Shown: positions 56,180-64,000, counted from the first letter of the stretch. The stretch is DNA of 64,000 bases from Microtetraspora malaysiensis (GCF_001528665.1 NZ_BBYJ01000024.1:1-64000), one strand, 5' to 3'. Notes: generated by a model not told the origin, from the sequence alone. Numbers and translations: made by a program.

Positions 56180-57121
56180 TTACGAGAACCAGCTTGCGCC
56201 GAGTTCCTGGATGGTCTTACTGCCCTTGGGCACCAGCAGTGCCTCGCTCAGCACATTGTTGACGCTCTTGGAGTCGTTGAGCAGGGCGAACAGGAAGAAC
56301 GAGCCGCCACTCGCCGTACGGAAGCCGAAGACGGAACCGTAGCCGGCGAACCCGACATACAACCCCTTGTTGACCTCGGGGAACGCCTTGCGACTGTAAT
56401 TGTTCTTGGCCAGGCGGTAGCCGGAGTCGCCCTCCTTCTTCCTCTCTCCGTTCCAGAAGTTCTGGTACTCCTCGGCCACGGCGCGCGCCACGGCGTTGTC
56501 CATGTCAGTGACATAGCCGTCGGCGTCGAGCAGCGGCTTGGGCATCTGCTGGCCCCAGTGAATCGGGGTCGCGACGGCCAGCCTGAAGGACTGCCCAGGG
56601 GAGCGGAAGAACCCGAGCACGTGCGGGCGGTCATGGCCCTTGGTGTCCTTGTAGGTCGCCTGCGCGATGAACCAGTCACCGGCCGATGGCTGCTGCTCCG
56701 GCCTGGGCAGGTAGACCGTCGGGGCGCCGGTCAGGTTGATCGGCTTGTGCTCCGGCTTCCATCCGTAGTCCTCACGGCTACGTTCGAGCACGCCCTCGTG
56801 CATTGCCCCCTCGATGAACAGCGCGTCAATCCGGGCGTTCGATCGCCACCACTTGCGCTTCTTGAGCACCGCGTTGTACTTGGCCGCCCACTGCCGCATG
56901 GCCTGCCTGGCTTGGGGGATTGTCAGGGCCGTCTTGGTCGCCGAGGGAGTGGGGGCGGCGCTCTCGGAGGGCGTGGCGCCCGACGACGGAGGCAGCGAGG
57001 TGGCATGTGAGGTGACCGGGGTCGGCGTGGGCGCGTCGACGGGCCAGACGAACACGCCAGGGACCGCACCGCAGCCGGACAGGCTCAGAACAAGAGCCAC
57101 GATCAGCAGTATCGCGCGCAC
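56180..57121 (-). CDS. Hypothetical lipoprotein
   Basis: 313 aa from GTG 57121 (TTGGGGG upstream). VRAILLIVALVLSLSGCG carries a lipobox LSGC. A Pro/Thr/Ser linker (about 35-75) is followed by a globular domain of about 235 residues with no recognised family; its sequence is well ordered (PHVLGFFRSPGQSFRLAVATP, YVTDMDNAVARAVAEEYQ, GLYVGFAGYGSVFGFRTASGG). Intact despite the degraded surroundings. Confidence 0.8.
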   Translation of the reverse strand: MRAILLIVALVLSLSGCGAVPGVFVWPVDAPTPTPVTSHATSLPPSSGATPSESAAPTPSATKTALTIPQARQAMRQWAAKYNAVLKKRKWWRSNARIDALFIEGAMHEGVLERSREDYGWKPEHKPINLTGAPTVYLPRPEQQPSAGDWFIAQATYKDTKGHDRPHVLGFFRSPGQSFRLAVATPIHWGQQMPKPLLDADGYVTDMDNAVARAVAEEYQNFWNGERKKEGDSGYRLAKNNYSRKAFPEVNKGLYVGFAGYGSVFGFRTASGGSFFLFALLNDSKSVNNVLSEALLVPKGSKTIQELGASWFS

Positions 57122-57213
57122 CGACAACGCCCCCAAAGGCAGCACAAAGGCATGACAAAGAGAACGTATCGGATTAAATCTGCCGAAAACTCCGTCCATA
57201 CAGTTCAAGCGCG

Positions 57214-57345
57214 ATGCGAGTACGCGTCGACCCCCGGCACGACGGGGAGGAGCGGAAGGAGATCCTCAAGAACGCGGGAGTGCGTGACGCCCGCGTTCAC
57301 GACGGCCGCCACACAGCGGGAACACTCCTGATCGACAATGGTCGG
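57214..57345 (+). pseudogene. Tyrosine recombinase (integrase) fragment
   Basis: EERKEILKNAGVRDARVHDG and RHTAGTLLIDNG match the box-II region (HxxRHT) of actinobacterial phage-type integrases. Upstream catalytic Arg and downstream Tyr regions are missing. Remnant of an earlier integrated element; its 3' side faces the att copy at 58281. Confidence 0.65.
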
Positions 57346-57373
57346 GAACCCGTGCCGGGGCAGTCGGGCCAGG

Positions 57374-57969
57374 TCAGCCGGTCCGCGACGGGTTCTGCTG
57401 GCCAGGCCCGGATGTTGAGGCGATACGGCGGAGCTCATCGACTTGGTTCTGCAGGTCAACGACGAGCCGGTACAGGGTCTGGATGGCGACGAGAGCTACC
57501 CCGTTGGCGTCGACGGCCGGGATGCGGGTATCCGGCTGTCCGAAGTCGAAGGCGGCCTTCCAGTCCTGGGCCATCGGCCCCAGATGGCGTACCCCGTCCG
57601 GCTCCCACTCGTACCGCCACGTGCTGACGGGCAGCTCGGCGACCTTGGCGAGGATCTCGTAGCCGTTAACAGCGCTGGGATATGGCTCCGGCGGAGCATC
57701 GTCTCGATGGTCTTGGAGCGGCTGCGTAGCCGGCTGGTTATGTCGGTTACGCAACCGCATGAACGCTGACAGCTTCAAGATCAACGATCCCACTGCACGG
57801 GGACGATGTCGCGCTTGATGTTCCGGTCGCTGAAAAGAAGGGAGCCGAGGGGCACGAAGTGGACCTCCGCGCCGACACCGACGTCGGCGCTGGCAGCGGC
57901 GGCGGTGACCACGATAGTGCCGGCGGTGACGGCGGTGGACGTGGCGAGGAAACGAATGATCCTGCGCAT
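57374..57969 (-). pseudogene. Secreted protein with S74-type (intramolecular chaperone) domain, interrupted
   Basis: The gene starts at ATG 57969 (GGGAGGGCTCC upstream) with a signal peptide (RRIIRFLATSTAVTAGTIVV) and SDRNIKRDIVPVQWDR, then hits a stop at 57781. The missing continuation YEILAKVAELPVSTWRYEWE, HLGPMAQDWKAAF and VDANGVALVAIQTLYRLVVDL resumes from about 57662 in another frame. A foreign stretch of about 122 bp (57663-57784) separates them. S74 domains normally trimerise phage-tail or surface fibres. Disrupted unless the insert is bypassed. Confidence 0.65.
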
Positions 57970-58243
57970 GGAGCCCTCCCGAGGGACAGAGATCAACAGA
58001 CTTGGCTACGCAGAGTACGTGATCGACTTCGGATCGCGCATAGTTTTCCGTCTGTCGAGCGAAGCAGAGCCGTTCAGGATCACTCGCCGACCAAGCCGGT
58101 AGCGGCGGCAGCCGACCCGGGTGTCGCGGCCACGAGCAAACCGCTCCTCGCGCTCGCAGCCGGCCAGTTCCATGACCGCACATCAAGTCGCGCCGTACTG
58201 GTTGCGTGAAACCGCAACTCGAACCGCACCCGGAAACGATCAC

Positions 58244-58271
58244 AGGGCGTCTCCCGGATGGGAAACGCCCT
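58244..58271 (-). terminator. Hairpin beyond the displaced tRNA 3' end
   Basis: AGGGCGT (58244-58250) and ACGCCCT (58265-58271) with inner TCCC/GGGA pairing. It lies just past the tRNA-Thr 3' fragment, reading on the minus strand, and was probably the original terminator of the tRNA gene before element insertion. Confidence 0.6.
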
Positions 58272-58280
58272 GATCATTAA

Positions 58281-58320
58281 TGGAGCCGCCTTGGGGAATC
58301 GAACCCCAGACCTACGCATT
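58281..58320 (-). repeat. att copy: duplicated 3' end of tRNA-Thr
   Basis: 40 nt identical to 62522-62561 (the tRNA-Thr 3' half from the anticodon stem-loop through the T-arm and acceptor end, plus 4 nt), followed by one mismatch and CGAG shared again. No tRNA 5' half is attached, so it is not a functional tRNA. It marks the distal end of an integrated element. Confidence 0.9.
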
Positions 58321-58693
58321 GCGAGAAGTAATCAAGTCGTCCACGAGCGTCCACGGATGCGTCAGCTTCGGAAGCGACGCGTGACGTGACCGCCTGCTTG
58401 CAAAGACGTATGCCGATCTTGCTCGACCTGCGTTCTTGCTGCTCATGCTGCCGATCGCGTTCCCCGTGAGTCCCCGCCATTCCCCCTTGATCGCCGCCCC
58501 ATCGGGCACGCAACGGGCACGGCGCCGAACTGCCGACGGTTTTACAGCGGACCGGTATCACGACTGGCGTCATGCCCTCCACCTGGCCGGACGGAATGGT
58601 TACGCTCAGCAACCCTCAAGATCATGCCGTACATATCCCGGATCTTGACCCAATCGGTCCTGGGCGTGCCGAACTACGGCCGGCCCGGCGTGC
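58321..58693. other. Gene-free left part of the island
   Basis: About 370 bp with short open frames on both strands but no ribosome-binding site or family resemblance. Nothing else recognised. Confidence 0.45.
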
Positions 58694-59116
58694 TCACCGC
58701 TGGTCGCTGGCTTCCGTTCGCACGATGGGCAGATCCCGGCACGGCGCCAGGAACCTCTCCAAATACCAGCCCAGATCGACGAACTCGGGCATGTGCGCAA
58801 TGGTGCGGTAATCCAGCAGGGGAATCAGCGAGACCGACGTCCTTCCCTCGTGGAACAGCATGTTCGCGAAGGTTTCCCCGTCGGGCAGCCTGGTGGTTAT
58901 GCCTACCGCCTCCCCAACCTCGTAGGAGGCGCGCATGTCGCGCTTTGCCTCGGCCAGGCCGTCCAGCGGCAGATCCTTCCAGGCGAAGTCGGCCATATAC
59001 CAGATGGAGTCTTCATTGCGGAGGAACGCCCAGCCCGCCAGGGCGAGCCGTTCGAGAATTTCCTCGAAGTCCATTTCGTGTTCGAACTGCAGGCTGATGA
59101 TGACGTCGCGGCTCAT
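58694..59116 (-). CDS. Hypothetical protein in the tRNA-Thr island
   Basis: 140 aa. GAGGAAAG precedes the ATG with ideal spacing. Amphipathic, acidic, no signal or membrane segment (MDFEEILERLALAGWAFLRN, AKRDMRASYEVGEAVGI, MPEFVDLGWYLERFLAP). The small acidic character and island location recall immunity-type proteins, but no family is recognised. Confidence 0.7.
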   Translation of the reverse strand: MSRDVIISLQFEHEMDFEEILERLALAGWAFLRNEDSIWYMADFAWKDLPLDGLAEAKRDMRASYEVGEAVGITTRLPDGETFANMLFHEGRTSVSLIPLLDYRTIAHMPEFVDLGWYLERFLAPCRDLPIVRTEASDQR

Positions 59117-59191
59117 CTTTCCTCGGCCAGATTGATGGAGAAATGCTCCTGGTGAGCGGTCCTATCGCGGATCGCCCTGGTACGGCGCGCT

Positions 59192-59335
59192 CTACTCCTC
59201 GTACCCCCCGGCCACGGCTGGCCCGATGTCGGCTGGCAGGTGGCTGATAGCCAGCGATACCGCCTCCTCCGCTGCGGTGGTTTCCCCCAGTACTGCCGTC
59301 CGCCAGCGTCCAATATTGTTCGTTGGCGTTGTCAC
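59192..59335 (-). CDS. Possible small ORF
   Basis: 47 aa (GTG start): RWRTAVLGETTAAEEAV, SLAISHLPADIGPAVAGGYE. The composition is protein-like, but the best ribosome-binding site (AGAAGG) belongs to an overlapping frame starting GTG about 15 nt upstream, so an old frameshift is possible. Upstream of the 58694 gene on the same strand. Low certainty. Confidence 0.3.
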   Translation of the reverse strand: MTTPTNNIGRWRTAVLGETTAAEEAVSLAISHLPADIGPAVAGGYEE

Positions 59336-59503
59336 GCAGTTGGTCACTCACCCGACCTTCTGTTTACAAGGGAAGGGGAGAAGCCTCGTCGGCCGCTCCT
59401 CGTCCTGCTTGGCCGGTAGTTACGGGCCGGTCAGGTGTGACGGTGTGAGGTGGGGTTGCTGTACGCGCTGCTGTACGGCGATCCTCTCGGCAGGCCTTGA
59501 AGG

Positions 59504-59854
59504 CTAGTCGCCTTGTCGGCGGTGCCGATCAATCCCACGCAGGAGTATGCGCAGAACTACCGCTTGAATAAGCCCCGAAAATAGGAACGGAGCCCATACC
59601 AGTATTGGAATCAACCAGTTAAGTTCGTCAGGCATCCCTTGAAATGAAATATGGTCACTCTGAAAAATAAGCGCCGGCAACATGCTCATTGGAAAGCCGA
59701 CCAGCCACAGCGGCCAAAGAGCGACGCTATCCTTTCCATCTAGCATGGGAATGAGTGAAACTAAGCCGACAACTCCAACCAGAGCGGCGTACGAAGCGAC
59801 TAATTTATCAATAACGGACAGGCTAATGACCCATCCACGGAGGCGCGCGAGCAT
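59504..59854 (-). CDS. Small membrane protein (SCO4225-like)
   Basis: 116 aa with three hydrophobic helices (SYAALVGVVGLVSLIPML, LWPLWLVGFPMSMLPALIF, WLIPILVWAPFLFSGLIQAVVLRIL) and basic ends. Resembles the SCO4225 family of small actinobacterial membrane proteins. The gene and its upstream region are visibly more AT-rich than the rest of the window, consistent with foreign origin. Confidence 0.65.
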   Translation of the reverse strand: MLARLRGWVISLSVIDKLVASYAALVGVVGLVSLIPMLDGKDSVALWPLWLVGFPMSMLPALIFQSDHISFQGMPDELNWLIPILVWAPFLFSGLIQAVVLRILLRGIDRHRRQGD

Positions 59855-60281
59855 AACATTTCCGCTACATCGATATCACCGAACTGTCCCGGGCACCTTG
59901 GAGTGCGCCAAGCGGTGGAATTCCTACTTTCGCTCCTGCCCGTACTACGGGCTTCAGCCTCCCATACTTCTGCATGCTCCTCCCCCTGATCACCTCGTAC
60001 GCCGTCGACCCACCGCGAAGCGGCAGCGGGCCGGGTCCTGTGCGGGTAACACGTGGCCTTCTGCCCGAATCAACACCTCAAGGGATCACACGTCGTAGAT
60101 CTGACGAGCAGTTGTTGATGTAGCGCGAACACCAGCGCCGCTACCAGGGCCTATGTACGCCGCTCCTGGTCAGGGCGCATATTCGCCCTTCAACGCCTTT
60201 CGTTGATCTCCAGGATTTCTCATGGTCATGTGCCCTGGATGTGCCCTGCCCTTGCAGATCCGGGTGATCTCAAGCGACTCC
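59855..60281. other. Gene-free stretch in the island
   Basis: About 430 bp between the small membrane-protein gene and the LRR gene stop. No coding frame, repeat or RNA motif recognised. Confidence 0.45.
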
Positions 60282-61019
60282 CTACGAATAGTCGGCGCGT
60301 GGCTGAGCAATGCCGGACCCCCCGGTGTGCGGTGTCGGCACGTAGCCGTCTGGGGGGATAGGGAGGGTGTCGATGCAGGCTGGCGAGCAGGCGTTGACCA
60401 AGAGAGGCAGGGTGTCAGTGCCGACCCGCAAGGAGATCCACACTTGGTAGAGCCCGGCTTCGGCGATCGGCCGACTGCAGACGCTACATGCCTGGATCAC
60501 GTCGGTGCCCCACACCTTGGGGTCGAGGTCACTGATGTCGAGGTCCCGGATCGATGCCCTGCCCGGCTGGAGCGGAGGGAACGGCGGTCGAATCTTGAAG
60601 TTGCCGTATAGCGAACGGGTGCTGACCGTGCTGGCCTTCAGTTGTCGGCACCTGGTCAGCTCGTAAGGGAACCAGTGCAGGCGATGCGAAGTGTAGGGGG
60701 TGAACTCCTCCAAGTTGGTCATCGCGCCGATCTCCGGTGGGATCCGCACTAGGTTGCTGCCGTAGAGCACCAGGTGCTTGACATCGGTGAGCTTGGCGAT
60801 GGTTGGCGGCAGGGTGACGATCTGCCGTCGTTCGGTCGGGCTGAGCTCTACGAGGGGCTGGAACACCTCTCGGCCGTCAGCCGCCGCTTCTTCCACAAGC
60901 TCAACTAGACGTTGCCACCCAGAAGATGCGGTGTCCTGACGCTGAGCATGGAAGCGCACCACGCGTGGTGAACGAGCCTTGTGCTGGTCGCAACACCGGC
61001 AGATCTCCCTGCTGGCCAT
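60282..61019 (-). CDS. Leucine-rich-repeat protein with Cys motifs
   Basis: 245 aa from ATG 61019 (AAGGAGG 5 nt upstream). N-terminal EICRCCDQHK is Cys/His-rich; then about three LRR units (VTLPPTIAKLTDVKHLVLYG, NLVRIPPEIGAMTNLEEF, HWFPYELTRCRQLKAS) and a C-terminal CSVCSRPIAEAG with NACSPACIDTLP that may bind zinc. LRRs mediate protein contacts; the paired Cys clusters suggest a zinc-stabilised adaptor. Only cargo gene of the island with a recognisable fold. Confidence 0.75.
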   Translation of the reverse strand: MASREICRCCDQHKARSPRVVRFHAQRQDTASSGWQRLVELVEEAAADGREVFQPLVELSPTERRQIVTLPPTIAKLTDVKHLVLYGSNLVRIPPEIGAMTNLEEFTPYTSHRLHWFPYELTRCRQLKASTVSTRSLYGNFKIRPPFPPLQPGRASIRDLDISDLDPKVWGTDVIQACSVCSRPIAEAGLYQVWISLRVGTDTLPLLVNACSPACIDTLPIPPDGYVPTPHTGGSGIAQPRADYS

Positions 61020-61348
61020 GTAGCCTCCTTCGCCGACGGCGTCGGCCCATAGGTTGGCCATTAGGTGCGGGGCGGCTTCGTCCTCCATGGACGCACGGTA
61101 GGCGGTCTGCCGTTCTCTGATCAATCGGCCCGAGGTCGTGACAGGCTTCCCGCCCCGCGGGTTCATAGAGTCTGGCCACAAGATCAACGGTGTGCGGTCC
61201 TGCGCATCTTTCCCCTCGGTTGATGGTTGACATGATCAATCCGGAATGGGGCCGGGGGTGCGACTCGCGGCAGAAGAGTGCGTCGCTCAGTAGGGTTATT
61301 CGACCTTGGCTTCCAAATCAGGCGGCAGTTTTCAAGAGAGCGACTACG
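61020..61348. other. Gene-free stretch upstream of the LRR gene
   Basis: About 330 bp. The LRR frame extends upstream to 61187 but the strong Shine-Dalgarno at 61019 argues against using it. No other feature recognised. Confidence 0.4.
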
Positions 61349-61850
61349 TCAATTCCGCAGCGTCTTGATTTGTCTGCCGATGCTGCCCCGCTCGACCCTG
61401 GCGGCGCAGCCACTTCGTGGAACGAACAGGTGATGATGGACATCACCGACGGTCGGCATCGTCGAGGCGTTGAGGACTGGATGCAGAAGCTGGTCGGCTG
61501 TGACACCGAGAACCGTTCGACCTCCGCCGCGAACGAGTGAGGACGCGGCGGGCCCCACATCGCCGCCAGCATGTTGGCGGCCTGCCTGCGCCGGACCTCG
61601 AACTCGGTGTACACCCGCTCGTAGATGTCGACGATCGTGCCCTCGTCGTCGGCTGGCGTCTCGTAGAGGCTTGGGCTCGACGCGATCGGCGCGAAGTGGC
61701 CGCCCGGCACGGACTCGGCCTCGCCGATGAGCCAGGACCCACGGCCGGATCCATCAGCGGGGAACGGCCGTGCGACCAGATCCAGGACCGCGGCCACAAG
61801 GCTGTGATCGTCTACGCGGGGGACTGTAAGAACAACTGCGACAGAGCCGT
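61349..61850 (-). pseudogene. Frameshifted, 5'-truncated hypothetical gene
   Basis: One frame reads coherent protein (VVLTVPRVDDHSLVAAVLDL, GRGSWLIGEAESVPGGHFAP, SLYETPADDEGTIVDIYERV, AAEVERFSVSQPTSFC) and about at 61470 continues in another frame (NASTMPTVGDVHHHLFVPR). The 5' end runs into the opposite-strand integrase remnant with no start. Family not recognised. Decayed cargo. Confidence 0.4.
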
Positions 61851-61867
61851 TGACTGGACAGCCCCCC

Positions 61868-61951
61868 TTCCGCGTGTACGCCCACGTCGTCCGCCAGGCG
61901 GAAGCCTCCGCCGCCGACATCTTCGCGAAGGCCATTTCAGAAGCCGGGTAG
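61868..61951 (+). pseudogene. Integrase C-terminal remnant
   Basis: FRVYAHVVRQAEASAADIFA then KAISEAG and TAG matches the tail of actinobacterial tyrosine recombinases, where the Tyr of VYAHV is the likely catalytic residue. Upstream sequence is not integrase. It ends about 570 bp from the tRNA-Thr 3' end, in the usual orientation of an element integrase relative to its att site. Confidence 0.6.
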
Positions 61952-62039
61952 GCGTTCCTGATCGCAAGCCCTTCGCGATGATCCGTGAAGGGCTTTTGCG
62001 TTCTCTCGCTGCACGTCAGTGGTTGGAGCGATTAGGCAG

Positions 62040-62333
62040 TCATGTGTCTGCCTTCCGAAGGACCTCTTCCCGTTGTTCCTTCGCGTTCACCGCGCCGGCC
62101 GCGAACAGCGTGGCAACACCGGCCGCGATCAGCACGATTACTGGAATCCGGACGAGGTTCCGCACGTCCTTGCAGCCCGTCAGCCTGATCGAGACGTCAT
62201 CGAGTGAGGTGATCCTTGACTCAACGAATGCTGAGCCGCAGTCTCGCCCGCTCGATGTAACGGGGAGCACACCGGCGAGCAGGCCCGAGCCGATCAGCAG
62301 GAACGCAACGAACGCGACCGCCTTGGAAGTCAT
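62040..62333 (-). CDS. Small two-helix membrane protein
   Basis: 97 aa from ATG 62333 (GAGGACGACTGC upstream). Helix 1 MTSKAVAFVAFLLIGSGLLA, an external loop with two Cys (SGRDCGSAF, LTGCKDV), and helix 2 RIPVIVLIAAGVATLFAAGA, ending in a charged tail. No family recognised. Last gene before the tRNA-side end of the island. Confidence 0.65.
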   Translation of the reverse strand: MTSKAVAFVAFLLIGSGLLAGVLPVTSSGRDCGSAFVESRITSLDDVSIRLTGCKDVRNLVRIPVIVLIAAGVATLFAAGAVNAKEQREEVLRKADT

Positions 62334-62478
62334 GCAGTCGTCCTCTTTGTCGACGGGGGTTCCCCATTCACGAAGGATCATGTCATGTCGCCATGAATTG
62401 AGGAATCGAGGACCATCGCTGCTGTGGCGCCTGTTAGCACTAGCGTTAGCAAGATCGAGAGATTGTCCTGACAAACAG

Positions 62479-62515
62479 AAGACCCCTGCGCTGGTTTTCC
62501 CAGGTCAGGGGTCTT
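62479..62515 (-). terminator. Terminator following tRNA-Thr
   Basis: AAGACCCCTG (62479-62488) and CAGGGGTCTT (62506-62515) form a 10-bp stem with a 17-nt loop, 10 nt past the tRNA 3' end in its (minus) direction. Brought in with the element end; the displaced att copy has its own hairpin. Confidence 0.75.
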
Positions 62516-62525
62516 ATTTGCTGGA

Positions 62526-62598
62526 GCCGCCTTGGGGAATCGAACCCCAGACCTACGCATTACGAGTGCGTCGCTCTGGCCGACTGAGCTAAGGCGGC
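62526..62598 (-). tRNA. tRNA-Thr (anticodon CGT)
   Basis: 73 nt. The 7-bp acceptor GCCGCCT/AGGCGGC, D-arm GCTCAG...GAGC, anticodon arm with loop around CGT (CACTCGTAATG) and T-arm GGGGTTCGATTCCCC all fold; CCA is not encoded. Reads ACG threonine codons. Its 3' half is the integration site of the adjoining island. Confidence 0.95.
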
Positions 62599-62663
62599 GT
62601 GCCGTACGGCAGCGTAGAGAAGTCTACAGGCTCATGAGCCCTTCTCGCGCCCCCTCGGCGACG

Positions 62664-64000
62664 TCACGTGACCTTCGGGCACATCGTGCCCTGCTTGGGT
62701 GGCTTGAGGGAGATGAGATAGTCGTCGACCGCTTTGTCGACGCACGTCGAGCCCATCCCGTACGCGGTGTGCCCGTCACCGTCGTAGCCGAGCAGGACAC
62801 CAGAGCTGAGCTGGGACGCGAGCCCCTCCGCCCACTCGTACGGCGTGGCCGGGTCACGCGAGGTGCCGACGACGACGATCGGCGGGGCGCCGGCGGCGGT
62901 GAGCTTCTTGTCGGCGCCCTTGGGCGCCACCGGCCAGTACGCGCACGGCAACGACCCCCACATCACGAAATTTCCGAAATGGGGGGCGATCTTCACCGCT
63001 TCGGCGGCTCCCTCGGCGTACGCGGACGGCTCCTTGGGATAGGGGTGATCCACGCAGTTGATCGCCATGTTCGCCTCGGTCTGGTTGGAGTACGAGCCAT
63101 CCGGCTTGCGGTCCAACATCAGGTCGGCCATGCGCAGCAGGTCGGTGCCGTCACCGTTGAAGGCGTGCCCCAGCGCCTGGCGCAGCACCGGCCATGCCTG
63201 CCGCTCGTACAGCGGTGTGACGATGCCCAGGACGACCCACGACTCGTTGATCTCCCGGCCGTCGCCGAGGGTGTTCTTCAGGGGATGCGCGTCGGCCTTC
63301 TTCAACAGGTCGGTGAGCTCGTCCATGGCCCCCTCGACCGTACGGCTGGAGAAGGGGCAGGCGCCGTCCTCGAAGCAGTCCTGCAGGAACGCCTTCAGCG
63401 CCACCTCGAAGCCGACGGCCTGGGTCTCGTTGGACTTCAGCGCCGGGACCGACGGATCGACCGCACCGTCGAGAACCAGGGCGCGGACCTTCTTCGGGAA
63501 CAGGTCGGCGTAGACAGCGCCCAGATAGGTGCCGTACGACTTCCCGAGATAGGTCAGCCCGGAGTCGCCGAGGGCGGCGCGCAGCACGTCCATGTCCCTG
63601 GCCGCGTCGGCCGTGCCGACGTGGGGCAGCAGCTGGGCCGCCTTCGCGCCACAGGCGTCGGCGAACGCCTTCGACTCCTTCTCCATCGCGGCGACCTCGG
63701 CCGGCGTGTCCGGGCTGGCGTCCAGCCCTGCATAGGCGTCGAGCTCGCTTCCGGACATGCAGCGGATGGGGCTGGACTCGCCCACGCCCCTCGGGTCGAA
63801 GCCGACGACGTCGAACTGCGACCGGACCTTCGCGCTCAGCACCGAACGCGCCGCCCGGCCGTACTGGATGCCGGAGCCGCCGGGTCCGCCCGGGTTGATG
63901 AGCAGCGAGCCGACGCGCTTCCCGGTGGCGGGCAGCCGGATCAGGCTGATGCCGATCTTCTCGCCGGACGGCGCGGAGTAGTCGAGCGGCACCTCGGCCC
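62664..64000 (-). CDS. Secreted alpha/beta-hydrolase, tripeptidyl aminopeptidase (TAP) family, 5' end beyond window
   Basis: About 445 residues visible; the N-terminus with signal peptide lies past the right edge (the first visible residues EVPLDYSAPSGEKI are the usual start of the mature domain). Oxyanion region NPGGPGGSG, nucleophile elbow GKSYGT (Ser), Asp in VGTSRDPATPYEWAE and His in YDGDGHTAYG; two conserved Cys pairs. It removes N-terminal tripeptides or small peptides outside the cell, as in Streptomyces SlpD/Tap-type enzymes. Confidence 0.92.
   Translation of the reverse strand, partial: AEVPLDYSAPSGEKIGISLIRLPATGKRVGSLLINPGGPGGSGIQYGRAARSVLSAKVRSQFDVVGFDPRGVGESSPIRCMSGSELDAYAGLDASPDTPAEVAAMEKESKAFADACGAKAAQLLPHVGTADAARDMDVLRAALGDSGLTYLGKSYGTYLGAVYADLFPKKVRALVLDGAVDPSVPALKSNETQAVGFEVALKAFLQDCFEDGACPFSSRTVEGAMDELTDLLKKADAHPLKNTLGDGREINESWVVLGIVTPLYERQAWPVLRQALGHAFNGDGTDLLRMADLMLDRKPDGSYSNQTEANMAINCVDHPYPKEPSAYAEGAAEAVKIAPHFGNFVMWGSLPCAYWPVAPKGADKKLTAAGAPPIVVVGTSRDPATPYEWAEGLASQLSSGVLLGYDGDGHTAYGMGSTCVDKAVDDYLISLKPPKQGTMCPKVT

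Larger units (their letters stand above)
58281..62566. mobile_element. 4.3-kb integrated element (island) at tRNA-Thr(CGT)
   Basis: The stretch is bounded by the 40-bp direct repeats at 58281-58320 and 62522-62561, the latter being part of the functional tRNA-Thr gene. Contents: five small hypothetical or membrane genes, a leucine-rich-repeat protein, a decayed gene, and an integrase C-terminal remnant (61868-61951) pointing to the tRNA end. No replication or transfer gene remains. Layout fits a reduced tyrosine-recombinase element of the AICE or prophage-satellite type; no longer mobile by itself. Confidence 0.75.

Noticed and set aside
57214-57627. Intact integrase gene
   Set aside because: Only about 44 codons around the HxxR box match; the catalytic Tyr segment and the N-terminal domains are missing.
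58281-58320. A second tRNA gene
   Set aside because: Only the 3' half matches; the sequence after CGAG does not form an anticodon 5' strand, D-arm or acceptor strand.

Overview
This is a high-GC chromosomal segment from an actinobacterium. The family content (Lsr2, DUF3180, DUF2342-type metalloprotease, F420-type PPOX protein, SigE-type ECF factors, SAM-IV and c-di-AMP riboswitches) points to a Streptosporangiales-like organism. That taxonomic placement is an inference from gene content. From memory, the gene order radA-disA-mutY, clpC-lsr2-lysS-coaX-panC-DUF2520 and folK-folB-folP-folE-ftsH-hpt-tilS-metalloprotease-dac-ppa parallels the Mycobacterium tuberculosis stretch Rv3585-Rv3628, with local insertions.

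Layout. 0.15-8.4 kb: TetR/isomerase pair, methyltransferase, MerR-thioredoxin redox pair, radA-disA, a membrane-anchored protein, mutY and an EboE-like TIM barrel. 8.7-15.2 kb: clpC and lsr2, two RDD membrane proteins (one with a long Q/G/Y-rich prion-like segment) and an ArgA-like acetyltransferase. 15.5-18.5 kb: a c-di-AMP riboswitch ahead of an NlpC/P60 hydrolase, two small regulators and a quinone oxidoreductase with an internal deletion. 18.5-30.6 kb: lysS, an orphan RHH protein, coaX, a fused nadB-nadC, panC, DUF2520, a MidA-type methyltransferase, a P450, a SAM-IV riboswitch with a class V aminotransferase, and an orphan nuoD. 30.6-40.9 kb: the folate/ftsH/hpt/tilS run, then a metalloprotease, a PBP4-type carboxypeptidase and ppa.

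40.9-54.8 kb is mixed: a second NlpC/P60 protein, an ECF sigma factor fused to a zinc anti-sigma-like and membrane module, a saccharopine-dehydrogenase-like reductase, an ABC-F protein, a second ECF sigma factor with a coupled membrane sensor, a shortened Fic protein, DedA, a cupin, a winged-helix regulator with its membrane partner, and a CHAP enzyme. 55.2-58.2 kb is a gene graveyard (F420 nitroreductase, DUF1877, integrase and S74 chaperone fragments). 58.28-62.57 kb is a small integrated element at tRNA-Thr(CGT), bounded by 40-bp direct repeats, with mostly hypothetical cargo and an integrase remnant. A partial secreted TAP-type peptidase runs off the right edge.

Themes. Two riboswitches (c-di-AMP and SAM-IV) are recognisable, and the c-di-AMP synthase itself is encoded 11 kb away. 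NAD, CoA, folate and purine-salvage genes form one long minus-strand block. Many genes lack a Shine-Dalgarno sequence and instead carry a TANNNT-like box 6-8 nt before the start codon, which suggests leaderless transcription. No CRISPR array, rRNA operon, complete prophage or complete biosynthetic cluster was seen.
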